From NCBI RefSeq assembly GCF_000209165.1, contig NC_009042.1, positions 1,860,001-1,924,000 of the forward strand: a DNA stretch of 64,000 nucleotides. Direction: 5' to 3'. Below are positions 10,675-20,608 of the stretch, piece after piece. Below the pieces are notes generated by a model. It had not been told where the DNA came from, did not search any database, and worked only from the letters and a program-made list of their open reading frames with translations. Made by a program: the position numbers and the translations under genes. The DNA is from Scheffersomyces stipitis CBS 6054 (Eukaryota; Ascomycota; Pichiomycetes; Serinales; Debaryomycetaceae). Positions within the stretch are counted from its first letter, which is position 1. Each line of letters starts with the position of its first letter.

Positions 10675-12069
10675 ATGAAATTGTCCCAATTGGCCCTTCT
10701 TTCGTGTTTGACACACGAGGCACTTTCGTTTTCCATCCAAGACCAGAATCCCCAGATTCCATTGCCTGTAGGCACAGAAGACGACGAGTTCGCTGTTTCC
10801 TTCCTCGATAGTCTCTACGGAGAAGTTGTTCGTTCCGAGCAGTCATTGCAGCACAAGAAATCACTTCTCAAGCTGAGAAAAATTGCTTTGTTCACCGAAG
10901 AAGAAGAGACTGATCATTTCAAATCACATCATCTTCAGCTGTTATCAGATTCGCAACTCAGCTATGCTCATGGACATTACATGAAGATGCAGTCGAAAGT
11001 TAATCTTCCCTCCGATGACGATACTTCTGATATTCTTATGGACCAAGGAATTTTTGGTGGCATTTTGACCTATGCCCATTTGCCCCATTTCAATTGTTTC
11101 GATCCACAATTCATAGACGATTCAGATGTGCACAAGATAGACATAGCCATTGTCGGAGCTCCATTTGACACCGGAGTCTCTTTCAGACCAGGAGCTCGAT
11201 TTGGTCCCGAAGCAATCAGGAGATCGGCGAGAAGAATTGGAGGTGCTCATGTCAGAACCACCAAGAAGAGAAAGAACTACCCAATTGACCCTTATGATGA
11301 GACTACTCACAATTACAGCATTGTCGATTGTGGAGATGTAGCCATGTCACCTTTTGACAACAGAATCGCCTTGAATCAGTTATACCGTGGACAGAGAGTG
11401 ATACACAGGCATAAAACCAACATTAACTTGGTCCCAAAGATCATCACTTTGGGTGGTGATCACACTATCACCTTGATGGCATTGAAATCTGTTTCTGAGC
11501 AAATAGGAAAACCGGTACAAATTATCCACTTCGATTCCCACATTGATACATGGAACCCTAAGGTTCTAGGAGGTGGAATCACCAACTACATGTCTCTCAA
11601 TCACGGTACATTCTTGCACTACGCTCATGAACAAGGGTATATTGTAGATGGTGGTAATTATCATGTTGGAATCAGAGCTCCGTACATAGACAATGTCTAC
11701 GATGGCCAGCATGATATAGAGTGTGGTTTCAACATCATCAGTGCAAATGATGTTGACAAGTTGGGAGTGTCTGGGATTATCAGGAAATTGAAACAAGCAG
11801 TCAAGACAAACCCTGTTTATATTTCCGTAGATATCGACGTCTTGGATCCAGCTACGGCTCCAGGAACGGGAACTATGGAAATCGGAGGCTTGACAGGAAG
11901 AGAGTTGTTGAGCATCCTTGACGGGTTGAAGGGTATTGAATTGGTTGGAGCAGATGTTGTAGAGGTATCTCCTCCATACGATACAAACTCAGAAATTACT
12001 AGTTTGGCTGCTACTTCAGTTGTTGACTCGCTCTTGAAATTGATGGTGGTGAAAGGTGTAGAACAGTGA
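10675..12069 (+). CDS. Agmatinase/guanidinobutyrase-family ureohydrolase with signal peptide
   Basis: This 464-aa enzyme of the arginase/agmatinase superfamily hydrolyses a guanidino compound to urea and an amine. All six binuclear manganese ligands are present: His263 (GGDHT), Asp287, His289 and Asp291 (DSHID), and Asp386 and Asp388 (VDIDVLDP). The N-terminal 18-20 residues are a clear signal peptide, followed by about 130 residues before the catalytic fold. This points to secretion or an endomembrane/vacuolar site rather than the cytosol where arginase acts. Fungal homologues are annotated as agmatinase, but at least one yeast relative (Kluyveromyces lactis Gbu1) acts on 4-guanidinobutyrate, so the substrate is open. 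A 4-guanidinobutyrate substrate would yield GABA, which UGA2 in this window would help consume; that link is inference only. Confidence 0.9.
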   Translation: MKLSQLALLSCLTHEALSFSIQDQNPQIPLPVGTEDDEFAVSFLDSLYGEVVRSEQSLQHKKSLLKLRKIALFTEEEETDHFKSHHLQLLSDSQLSYAHGHYMKMQSKVNLPSDDDTSDILMDQGIFGGILTYAHLPHFNCFDPQFIDDSDVHKIDIAIVGAPFDTGVSFRPGARFGPEAIRRSARRIGGAHVRTTKKRKNYPIDPYDETTHNYSIVDCGDVAMSPFDNRIALNQLYRGQRVIHRHKTNINLVPKIITLGGDHTITLMALKSVSEQIGKPVQIIHFDSHIDTWNPKVLGGGITNYMSLNHGTFLHYAHEQGYIVDGGNYHVGIRAPYIDNVYDGQHDIECGFNIISANDVDKLGVSGIIRKLKQAVKTNPVYISVDIDVLDPATAPGTGTMEIGGLTGRELLSILDGLKGIELVGADVVEVSPPYDTNSEITSLAATSVVDSLLKLMVVKGVEQ

Positions 12070-13975
12070 TAAATAGGTGCATTCTTTAGAACTCATATGG
12101 ATTTGTATTCAACTATTAAGTACTAGGCCACAGTGTAGATACTTTGATTCAATATTATTCCTCAGGTGAGTACAAGGATTAATTGCATTGGTGACAATAT
12201 CTACAATATTTGCAACGAGTTTGCAAATAGTTATTATAATAGTAAGCGCAAAATGGCTGCGAAAATTGGAAAATATAAAAATAGATGAGCGCAGATTCTG
12301 GTAGTGAAAATCTATACGTTCACCAGAAGTTCCAGTACCTAAAGTTTCTTCCCTATTATTGTATAGCATCTTATGGAGACACTCTCTTGCTTGTTGTTTC
12401 GTTCCATTATCTTATCTCTGCAAGTTTAGTGGTTGCCTGGGAGATGGAACAGTATGCAATGAGATAAACTGACTACAGGAACCGAACAAAGATGCCCAAG
12501 GAGGCTTTTTTCACGGCTGTAGAAAGAGAAGCCCAATGAGACTACAAAGGGGCAGATACGTGCAAAATTGTTTACACTATGAATTAGGGTCAATGTATTG
12601 GAGACTAAGAATTTGAATTTCACTCCAAGAAGTTCTGGGGTGATGATCTCATAGTACATCTGGCCATGCCAGGGTGCAGATCTGGATTTTATTGTGCGAT
12701 ACCAGATCCAAGAATTTCGCTACGGTTGAATCAGAAAAACTTGAACAGACAAGAAACGAAAAAAAAATCAAGACAAGACAAGACAAGACATGACAAGACA
12801 AAGTCGGATATCAGGACATTCCCTGCAACGGCGGATTCTTGTATTTTTGCATCTGTACACTTTTTGTGTATTTTAATATTCCGTCCATAAGGAGAGCCTC
12901 TGCGATAATTGTCTCACAAATGCCTTTTAGCCAAAAGCCAACGGAGCTCTCTGCTCGATTTGCATCTCTGGGCACCAGAAAAATTTTCACTGCTTTCAAG
13001 ATGGACACCAGCTTCCGACCAGCAGCCGTAGTTAATGTTGTCTATCTACCTTGGCCCAGCAGCCGAGAAAACTCCCGAGTATTGTAGCTCATGTAGCCCA
13101 AGGCAGTGTTGAATGTCTCGAGTTGCAATCTGGTAGCTGCACGCAGGCACACACGCACAAAGCCCCCCATTGTATAGCTGTTGTTGAAGATGGCTAAATT
13201 TCCAGATATATACTTCTTCTTTCCAACCCCAGTTCAACCTTTGCTTCCACCCATTCTTTGCTACTTCTATCGCTCGCAGACAGACGTATAGTTCGACTGT
13301 TAAGACTTAGAATCAACACTCTGGATTCCGCAGACGTCTCATCTCACGACTTCTTGTGTAGTTCTATCAATAGCCCAGGGGTCACCAGATCTCCACCACA
13401 TTCGCTTAGAACAAATATAGGCACATTCAGGGACCGATACGACTGGTATAGGAACTCGCGAAAGAGCCAATCAGATCGTTTGACAAGACCTAGAGAGCCC
13501 GTCCGTGATACATTTATTGCAGTAGTAATTATAGGGTTAAAAATAGTTCACACAAAGACCCTCATTGTAAACAAGAGCTAATTTGGCAACTCATCTACAG
13601 CCGCAATAAACATCACTCCAATTACTGCGTGATACCAACACCACTGCTACATACTTCTGCTATAGACCACTATCGTCGACGTACCGTCAGTCTGTGTGAA
13701 CTTCATCAGTCATTCCCACTGCGTACAATCTATATACTCGCACTATTTCATACTAGGTAAACAAACAAGTGGGACCACAGTGTTTGATCAGTATAAATCA
13801 TATTCAAAATATTAAGCACTGCTATTATCCATTCGTTAATATCACTACCGTACCGTCCATCAATACCATCTCCATTGGTATAAAACATATCACCGTTCCA
13901 TCCCATTAACATTTTATTTGGCAATACTACCTAAAGGATATTGCTATATTATCATTATATTAATAACCATTAAAA
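12070..13975. other. 1.9-kb upstream region of the first KRE6-type gene
   Basis: No convincing gene is present; frames up to 107 codons lack motifs, and most begin with TTG. The stretch contains an ACAAG-type pentanucleotide repeat at 12771-12801 and AT-rich DNA close to the KRE6 ATG. The second KRE6-type gene also has a 2-kb empty upstream region, so long promoters may be a property of this gene pair. Confidence 0.5.
12771..12801. repeat. Pentanucleotide microsatellite (AAGAC)n, imperfect
   Basis: About six copies of the AAGAC/ACAAG unit occur with one interruption (ACATGACAAG), directly after a short A-tract. It lies in intergenic DNA. Confidence 0.8.
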
Positions 13976-16081
13976 ATGGCCAGAAGAGATCTCACATACA
14001 ACGAGCCCAAGACGGGAACAAATGCAGACAATCCGTTTGAGTCTACGGAGGCCGACTCTTCATCGCTTGAATCGCGTCAGCCATCTACAAATTCACTGTC
14101 TTACTCCAGCAGTCCTACAGACCAAATGAATACACAATACGGACGTCCTTTCCACACTTTTCTCAATGGTAGTGGAGGTGTTACGTCTAGACTTCTTTCA
14201 GACAATTCATCGCTGGACGATGCCCACCCCAACTTGGCTCCTCCAAGGCTAAATCCCGGAACAGCTCTTTATACACCTGTAGATACCAGCAGTTTACTGT
14301 CTCCTGTGTTTCCTAACCAAGGCAGTCACAGTGGAACGAATCTGATGTCGCAGCTGTTGTCGCAACCTCAGCCTTCTACTATCGTTCCCTCTGAATACGA
14401 CAGATACCCCACTATGGCTGGTTCCAGGGTGGTGTCGCTGTCGTCGTTGCAGAATTTGAACAAGATGGCAGTGCTGAAGAACGATGGCGATTCTTCACTG
14501 GTTTCGTCTGGACCTTTGTCTTACGACTTTAGCCCATTTGGAGGCTATCCAGCGTCGTCTTTCCCGCTCTACATCGACGAAAAGGAGCCAGACGATTACT
14601 TGCACAATCCAGATCCAGTCAAAGATGCCGAATATGACAAAAACCGATTTGTATACGATTTGAAAACCTTGGATAAGCGTGCTTTGGGGGGCTTGCTAGG
14701 CGTAATTTTCTTACTCGTGGCTGCGATTTGTGTTTTTGTGGTTTTGCCTGTTCTCACCTTTTCGAGAGCTGGGGTCCACTATACGCCCGAGGAGTACGAG
14801 ATATTGACGCATTACCAATATCCTTTGCTTAGTGCCATCAGAACCAATCTAGTAGACCCAGATACTCCTTCTGATGCTCTCACAATAAAGGCACAAGATG
14901 GATCCAACTGGTCACTTGTTTTCAGTGATGAATTCAATGCAGAAGGCAGAACCTTCTATGACGGGGACGATCAATTCTTTACTGCTCCGGACTTGCACTA
15001 CGATGCTACTAAGGACTTGGAATGGTACTCTCCGGATGCTGTTTCCACTCAGAATGGAACCTTGAACTTGCGCATGGATGCCTTCAAAAACCACGACTTA
15101 TTCTACAGATCTGGGATGCTCCAGTCTTGGAACAAATTCTGTTTCACGCAGGGGAGAATCGAGTTGTCTGCCAGGTTGCCCAACTATGGTGATGTCTCGG
15201 GCCTCTGGCCAGGGATGTGGACTATGGGCAATTTGGGTAGACCTGGTTATTTAGCAACTACGTACGGTGTTTGGCCCTACGCATACGACGAATGTGACGC
15301 AGGAATAACCTACAACCAGTCGTCACCGGATGGGATTTCGTACTTACCTGGTCAGAGATTAAACAAGTGTACTTGTTCAGGTGCTGACCATCCCAATCCC
15401 GGTGTAGGGAGAGGAGCTCCAGAAATCGATGTTATCGAAGCTGAAGTTGCCACAGACAAGAACCATGTCAACCCCAACATCGGTGTAGCCTCGCAATCGA
15501 TGCAGATCGCTCCAATGGATATCTGGTACTATCCCGATTACGACTTTATAGAAGTTTACAATGCTTCGGTCACTTCTATGAATACCTACACTGGAGGTCC
15601 GTTCCAGCAAGCTATTTCTGGAGTCACGAATTTGAACATTTCCTGGTACGAAAGAGGTGCTTATGGCCACAACTTCCAGTACTATGGCTTTGAGTATCTC
15701 AATGACGACAAGGATGGCTATGTCACCTGGTTTGTGGGCAAGGATCCTACCTTCACTCTCTTCGTAAATGCTTTGCACCCTAACGGAAATGTAGGCTGGA
15801 GACAGATCTCCAAAGAACCAATGTCCATAATCATGAATTTTGGTATTTCCAACAATTGGGCTTACATAGATTGGCCATCCTTAGTCTTCCCTGCTACTTT
15901 CCGTATTGACTACGTTAGAGTCTATCAGCCTCCTGATCAAGTCAATGTAGGATGTGATCCAGAAGATTATCCTACTTATGACTATATCCAAAGTCATTTG
16001 AATATTTACAGCAATGTCAACTTAACTAAGTACGAGGATGGGGGCTACACCTTCCCAAAGAACAAAATAGTGGGATGCTAG
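13976..16081 (+). CDS. KRE6: Beta-1,6-glucan synthesis protein Kre6/Skn1, copy 1
   Basis: This is a type II membrane glycoprotein of the secretory pathway required for beta-1,6-glucan synthesis. The 701-aa length is near Kre6 (about 720). A cytosolic Ser-rich tail (residues 1-235) includes the conserved RYPTMAGSRVVS and FSPFGGYPASSFPL blocks. A membrane segment spans about 236-262. A lumenal GH16-like domain follows, with the acidic catalytic-type motif EIDVIE (Glu483, Asp485, Glu488). A paralogue of 695 aa lies at 54314-56401 in the same orientation. KRE6 versus SKN1 identity cannot be settled by eye. Residue 155 is encoded by CTG where the paralogue has TCC (Ser). Confidence 0.95.
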   Translation: MARRDLTYNEPKTGTNADNPFESTEADSSSLESRQPSTNSLSYSSSPTDQMNTQYGRPFHTFLNGSGGVTSRLLSDNSSLDDAHPNLAPPRLNPGTALYTPVDTSSLLSPVFPNQGSHSGTNLMSQLLSQPQPSTIVPSEYDRYPTMAGSRVVSLSSLQNLNKMAVLKNDGDSSLVSSGPLSYDFSPFGGYPASSFPLYIDEKEPDDYLHNPDPVKDAEYDKNRFVYDLKTLDKRALGGLLGVIFLLVAAICVFVVLPVLTFSRAGVHYTPEEYEILTHYQYPLLSAIRTNLVDPDTPSDALTIKAQDGSNWSLVFSDEFNAEGRTFYDGDDQFFTAPDLHYDATKDLEWYSPDAVSTQNGTLNLRMDAFKNHDLFYRSGMLQSWNKFCFTQGRIELSARLPNYGDVSGLWPGMWTMGNLGRPGYLATTYGVWPYAYDECDAGITYNQSSPDGISYLPGQRLNKCTCSGADHPNPGVGRGAPEIDVIEAEVATDKNHVNPNIGVASQSMQIAPMDIWYYPDYDFIEVYNASVTSMNTYTGGPFQQAISGVTNLNISWYERGAYGHNFQYYGFEYLNDDKDGYVTWFVGKDPTFTLFVNALHPNGNVGWRQISKEPMSIIMNFGISNNWAYIDWPSLVFPATFRIDYVRVYQPPDQVNVGCDPEDYPTYDYIQSHLNIYSNVNLTKYEDGGYTFPKNKIVGC

Positions 16082-16284
16082 ACATTTTTATACGCAATGG
16101 TTTACTTTATGTATTATTGGTCGGATGTGGTCTTATATTTTGTTTTTCTGGTTTTAGTTCTGTTCGTTTGATTTACGAAAAATTAATATATTTCATTGGT
16201 TTCGTACAGTAACTTAATGTAACTTGGTAACATGCTTCTCAAAAATTTCTCGTAGCATTGATACATAACTAAACTATCATAAAA

Positions 16285-18273
16285 CTATCTAAAATAGTGG
16301 CCATACATGTTCCATATCTTTCTGATGAGTTCGAGTTTCGTTTTCTCGTCAAAGTTGCTGTTATTCAACTCGTTCAAGTCCCTTATCCAATCCTTTTCAA
16401 GTTGTTTAGGAATGATGAGACTAGCACTAACGATCAAGTTGATGATTTCGATTAACAACTCTCCTTCGTAGTTATTCTCAATTGTGACACTGTCTTTATT
16501 TTCATTGAGAAGAACCAACAAGTTCTCTATATTGTTTAACGACTTCAAACAAACGATATTTACTTGCTTTCCATTGACAATTACTGGCGACGCAGTTGTC
16601 AAGTAGTTCCAGAACTGATATAATATTATTAGTGAAGGGCTGACAGATACGATGCCAAAAACCAACTGTTGCGACTTCAACAACTTGTCGATACCATTTA
16701 TGGCTATTCCTCCATCAACCTTGGTCTTTTGGATTTGAATAAGAATCGATCTTATCAAAGAACCTCTTACTAGAGACTTGACGGGACTACGAATTTCTGT
16801 TTCATACTTGTTCATCAACATGGTTAAATCACCATTTTGAATCAATTCATGAACTTGAGACTTGTTAACATCAGTTATCTTCTCATCATCAAGGAATTGT
16901 AACACCATTCGTTCAAGCGAATCGAGATCTGACCTAAGAGATTCCTTAGAGGTAATTGTGAGATCATCATCATTTCGGAGGATGTTCAACATATCAGTGA
17001 TTGGCTTTATCAACCAGTTCTTGAAAAAGCCTATTGTAGTGTCTACCAAGTTGTGTTTGACCCATTGCACGATTTCGTATCTATTATTGTAGATGTTGAG
17101 AGACTGTGAAGGGCCATACAATACAACAATCATTAAAAGAAGCCAATAGCGAGTCAAGAAAGAAGGTTTACGGATACTACTATTGTACTTTGAGTCGAAT
17201 TCCACAACACCATTCAAAATATTGAAGATTCGGGCATTCTCTTTTTCAGAACTCTTGACAGAAAGAATTGTTTCTAAGCTCGAGAAAATGCTTTCCTTAT
17301 CGTTCAAGTCTAGCTTGATTAAAGTGTCGATCATAGCTGTGTTGGACTCAATTTCCTGGTTGATCTGGCCAATTTTGCCATTGATTTCCAGGTTTATTAA
17401 GTTCATTGGCGTCTTCCAGATGAACCTTATAGCAGACTTGTACCAAGTATAAGTAGTACGAGCAGATATGTTTACTAGTGATATGGTAGGATTAGTGTTT
17501 ATGAAGATTGCCTTGAGAGCTTTGCGAATTGACTGATATGTCACATTGAGATAGAACTTAGTCTTGACCCATTTAAACCAGAGTGGGTTATCTTCCTCAG
17601 TTCCACTGGTTTGGGTTGTGCGGTAGATTTCATCCTTATTCTCAGCAACTTTATCCAAAATATGATGGTATACAGTCTTTCCAAACTCATATAGCTTTAT
17701 TGGGGAGATTTGGACAAAATAGACAAATTTGCTGAATCGGGAATTGTACAAATCCTCCCAATAAACGTTCTGGCTCTTAAGTTCAAGAGTCTTGTAGATC
17801 AACGAATTGGAAAGATTAAGTGTAATGAGATAGATATAGTAATAATTGAGCAATTGATTGGTTGACAGGTTGATACTGTTCAACTTTGTCTCCACAGTCG
17901 AATCTATATCAATGTCTTTAACTGGGGCGTATATCGAGGTTAGCGGTTTCAAACTTAGACTAGAAACTCGATTGAACTTGAAGTTTTCAATATTTAACAG
18001 ATAGTACAACTCCTGGAAAGATTCCTGGAGAATCTTGAAATCACCATAGGATTTCTCTTGTTCAAGTACAAGTAAGTCACCTTTATCTTGTAAAGACTGC
18101 TGTAATTCCACTGAGAACTCGCTCAATTGACTGGAAAGAAAGTGTGCAGTAAGCTCATTAGTTTCCGTGAACTTCTGCTTGATTTTCAAGGAGATGCGAT
18201 TATTGTTGTTGATCTCATTGAGGATCTTGCTGGACCGAGACGAGCCCACAAGCCCTGGAGTGAAGAAGTCCAT
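16285..18273 (-). CDS. NCA2: Nca2-family mitochondrial protein
   Basis: Nca2 is a mitochondrial membrane protein first linked in yeast to expression of the mitochondrial ATP6/ATP8 transcript. The 662-aa product has the NCA2 layout: a long helical N-terminal half, a hydrophobic segment around residues 375-392 (RYWLLLMIVVLYGPSQ), a conserved RNDDD and SLERMV region, and a second hydrophobic segment around 530-553. The first ATG is at 18273. The frame is open 162 bases further upstream to a GTG at 18435, encoding a hydrophobic stretch, but no ATG occurs there. The gene converges with KRE6 copy 1 and follows PRE9 on the same strand. Confidence 0.85.
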   Translation of the reverse strand: MDFFTPGLVGSSRSSKILNEINNNNRISLKIKQKFTETNELTAHFLSSQLSEFSVELQQSLQDKGDLLVLEQEKSYGDFKILQESFQELYYLLNIENFKFNRVSSLSLKPLTSIYAPVKDIDIDSTVETKLNSINLSTNQLLNYYYIYLITLNLSNSLIYKTLELKSQNVYWEDLYNSRFSKFVYFVQISPIKLYEFGKTVYHHILDKVAENKDEIYRTTQTSGTEEDNPLWFKWVKTKFYLNVTYQSIRKALKAIFINTNPTISLVNISARTTYTWYKSAIRFIWKTPMNLINLEINGKIGQINQEIESNTAMIDTLIKLDLNDKESIFSSLETILSVKSSEKENARIFNILNGVVEFDSKYNSSIRKPSFLTRYWLLLMIVVLYGPSQSLNIYNNRYEIVQWVKHNLVDTTIGFFKNWLIKPITDMLNILRNDDDLTITSKESLRSDLDSLERMVLQFLDDEKITDVNKSQVHELIQNGDLTMLMNKYETEIRSPVKSLVRGSLIRSILIQIQKTKVDGGIAINGIDKLLKSQQLVFGIVSVSPSLIILYQFWNYLTTASPVIVNGKQVNIVCLKSLNNIENLLVLLNENKDSVTIENNYEGELLIEIINLIVSASLIIPKQLEKDWIRDLNELNNSNFDEKTKLELIRKIWNMYGHYFR

Positions 18274-18508
18274 CGAGAATCGAAGAAGAAAGAAGGATAA
18301 AGAAATTATGGTGAATAAATAAACGGTAGAATAAAATGGTAGAAATAGTCGATTCCATACTGCATTCCACTCTCCATAGTCTATTATGCGACATTCTGTA
18401 AGACACGCATATAACCAGAGACTAAAAGTCAACACTTTTTCGTATCTATACCTACAATTATAGTAACATATTTCTACTTTATTCCTTTGTTAGTTTATTC
18501 GTATGTAT

Positions 18509-19270
18509 CTAGTCGTCGTCGGTATTTTTGTCGTCCAAAACACCTGACTCCTTGATCAACGAGTCTATATCAGAATCCTTCCAGATCTTATGGATCACCT
18601 GACCGGGATTAATTTTAGACAAGCTCAAGGTAGCAAACTCCAACTTTTCGCTGTTCAAGTTGGACGAGTCCATGGTCTTCGACAAGACCTTGATGGCCAA
18701 TTCACAGGCTTCCTTCAACGACAAGTCGTCCTTGTAGTCCTTTTTCAACAACGTCTGGGCTGCAGAGTTGTTGGCTCCAATGCTGGTAGCCTTCCAGCCT
18801 GAGTAGTTTCCTGAAGGATTCGACGTGAACAACTGGAACTGATAGCGGTCGTCATATCCCGCATACAAAAAACTTACACCAAACGGTCTTAAACCACCGT
18901 GTTGTGTGTATCCCTGCTTGATGTCACAGACTCGTTTGATCAAGATTTCACAAGGAATCTCTTCGTTGTAAGTTTTCAAGTAGCTCTGCGCATTGACACG
19001 GGCGTTGTTCACCAAGATAGAGGCATCAGCAGTCATCCCAGCTACAGCACATATCATGTTGTCGTTGATGACGTATAACTTTTCTGCCGAACCATCGTTA
19101 TCCAACAACTTGGATGTGACTTTTTTCTCACAGGCCAACACCACTCCTTCAGTAGACAAGATACCAATGGCAGTCCCAGCCATGGAAATTGCCTCTTGCG
19201 CATATTCCACTTGGTACAATCTGCCCTCAGGCGAGAAAATGGTTGTTCTGGAGTCGTATCTTCTGGACAT
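18509..19270 (-). CDS. PRE9: 20S proteasome alpha-3 subunit
   Basis: Pre9 is the alpha-3 ring subunit (mammalian alpha type 4) of the 20S proteasome core. The 253 aa begin with the alpha-subunit signature RRYDSRTTIFSPEGRLYQVE. They continue with VTADA-like GMTADASILVNNAR, KQGYTQHGGLRPFGVSF and SNPSGNY, all typical of this subunit. The tail is acidic (DDKNTDDD), as in the family. I found no CTG codon in the frame, in keeping with CTG avoidance in a conserved gene. The promoter is shared with the divergent TMEM170-like gene. I looked for the Rpn4 element GGTGGCAAA there and found no convincing copy. Confidence 0.97.
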   Translation of the reverse strand: MSRRYDSRTTIFSPEGRLYQVEYAQEAISMAGTAIGILSTEGVVLACEKKVTSKLLDNDGSAEKLYVINDNMICAVAGMTADASILVNNARVNAQSYLKTYNEEIPCEILIKRVCDIKQGYTQHGGLRPFGVSFLYAGYDDRYQFQLFTSNPSGNYSGWKATSIGANNSAAQTLLKKDYKDDLSLKEACELAIKVLSKTMDSSNLNSEKLEFATLSLSKINPGQVIHKIWKDSDIDSLIKESGVLDDKNTDDD

Positions 19271-19848
19271 ATTAGTGTATTATGAGATTGGGACTTCTAA
19301 ATTGAATACAAAAGTTCAGACTATTTTGAGATTTTTCAAATTTGTCTTCTGAAAATCCAGCAAAATGAAATCCAGTAGTCGTTTCTACGATGTTTGTGGG
19401 TCTTCCTCTAAAGATCGAGCCAAAGACAACGCAATTGATACAAAAGTGTTAGATCTAAGAAGGAATAGACAAACATGTATTCAATCTCAATTGTTAACAG
19501 TGGCAATTCGTTCTGGAAAATGGACGTACTGCAGAGAAACACTAGAGCAAAGGTAGCATAGATCTGAGCCTAAGCTGGGCCCAGGAACAAGAGTCAGAGA
19601 AACACAAACCAAAATAGAGTAAAGCTCCCAAAAAGACAGTATACTTACAAGATGATCTCCTAAATTGTTTCACCAAATTTTAGCATGTATACCACAAAAA
19701 TTGAGCCTGCTGCATATCCCTTTATTACCAATCTCCAGTTGTAGAAACTCACGTGATTCACTCATACAAACACACCAAATGAATTTACATGCATTTACTC
19801 TAATCTAAACTCCACAACTCTTTGTCTTACCAAGCTCTCCACATTCCG
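19271..19848. promoter_or_regulatory. Divergent promoter PRE9 / TMEM170-like gene
   Basis: This 578-base region separates two divergent genes. TCACGTGA at 19749-19756 is a perfect palindromic Cbf1-type E-box. A 63-codon plus-strand frame at 19365-19556 has an ATG but no recognisable product and probably lies in the promoter. Confidence 0.5.
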
Positions 19849-20316
19849 ATGAGAGTATTTGTATCCTCGCTAAACGTGCCGATTGGCTACTCTACCCCAG
19901 ACTTCCCATCCCTCTATTGGCCAATAGGCGCTCACCAGCAAAAGTACCAGGAACTGTTTCTCTATTACTCCTTTGACATTTGGAAGTTCACAGTCTACTG
20001 GACACTCATACTCTTTGGCGGAGTATACAGCACGGTTGGTGTTATATCGCTAGCACATAACCTTTTCAGCTCATACAGACACAGATTGCCGATTCTGAAG
20101 CTTTCGATGGCTGTGAACATTACTACAATGGCGCTATGCATATTCATAGGACTTTTCCGTGGTTTCATATCTAGTGCTGTAATAGGCATTATGCTAGGTG
20201 CTATTTACAAAGCCGGCTCATTAACTATGAGTACATGGATTCCGTTGAGTTGGGGCTGTGCACAGGTGTTATTTGATATTTGTACATCGTATCTGACAAG
20301 TCTGATATTGTTGTAG
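19849..20316 (+). CDS. TMEM170-like three-helix membrane protein
   Basis: The first ATG (19849) gives 155 aa; the frame continues upstream only through TTG. Three membrane segments follow a short polar N-terminus of about 35 residues: about 46-68, 88-110 (with small residues) and 118-148. The pattern, including GLFRGFISSAVIG and the AIYKAG turn, resembles the TMEM170 family (ER and nuclear-envelope shaping proteins in animals). The assignment rests on motif resemblance and helix spacing alone. A small TM protein of another family is possible. Confidence 0.6.
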   Translation: MRVFVSSLNVPIGYSTPDFPSLYWPIGAHQQKYQELFLYYSFDIWKFTVYWTLILFGGVYSTVGVISLAHNLFSSYRHRLPILKLSMAVNITTMALCIFIGLFRGFISSAVIGIMLGAIYKAGSLTMSTWIPLSWGCAQVLFDICTSYLTSLILL

Positions 20317-20608
20317 ACTTGTGATCTCAACATTCAGCTATTGCAGGACTTTTTTGTAAGCAACTTGCAGGTTTATAACATATGGTGACAGATATCTTTG
20401 CACATTGTGCCAGATGAGACGATAATGATTTAAAGACAGGGACCTAATAGAATAATGTATTTAATGAATCATGTAGATATAGTGGAAATGTGAAAAGCCG
20501 GTTGTTCCATATCGGTAAATGGTAGCGCCACACAGACTATACATGTATAGATTTATCTAAGTACAATTAATTGTCTTTTCCTTACTCTTTATCAACATCC
20601 TAATAACA

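Noticed and set aside
12639..12740. GTGATGA box as snoRNA start
   Set aside because: No CTGA box in the expected range.
19365..19556. 63-codon ATG frame in the PRE9 divergent promoter
   Set aside because: No family resemblance; the region is a promoter, and another overlapping frame is equally open.
19271..19848. Rpn4/PACE site (GGTGGCAAA) for PRE9
   Set aside because: Only a 7 of 9 match in reverse orientation (AGTGGCAAT); not convincing.
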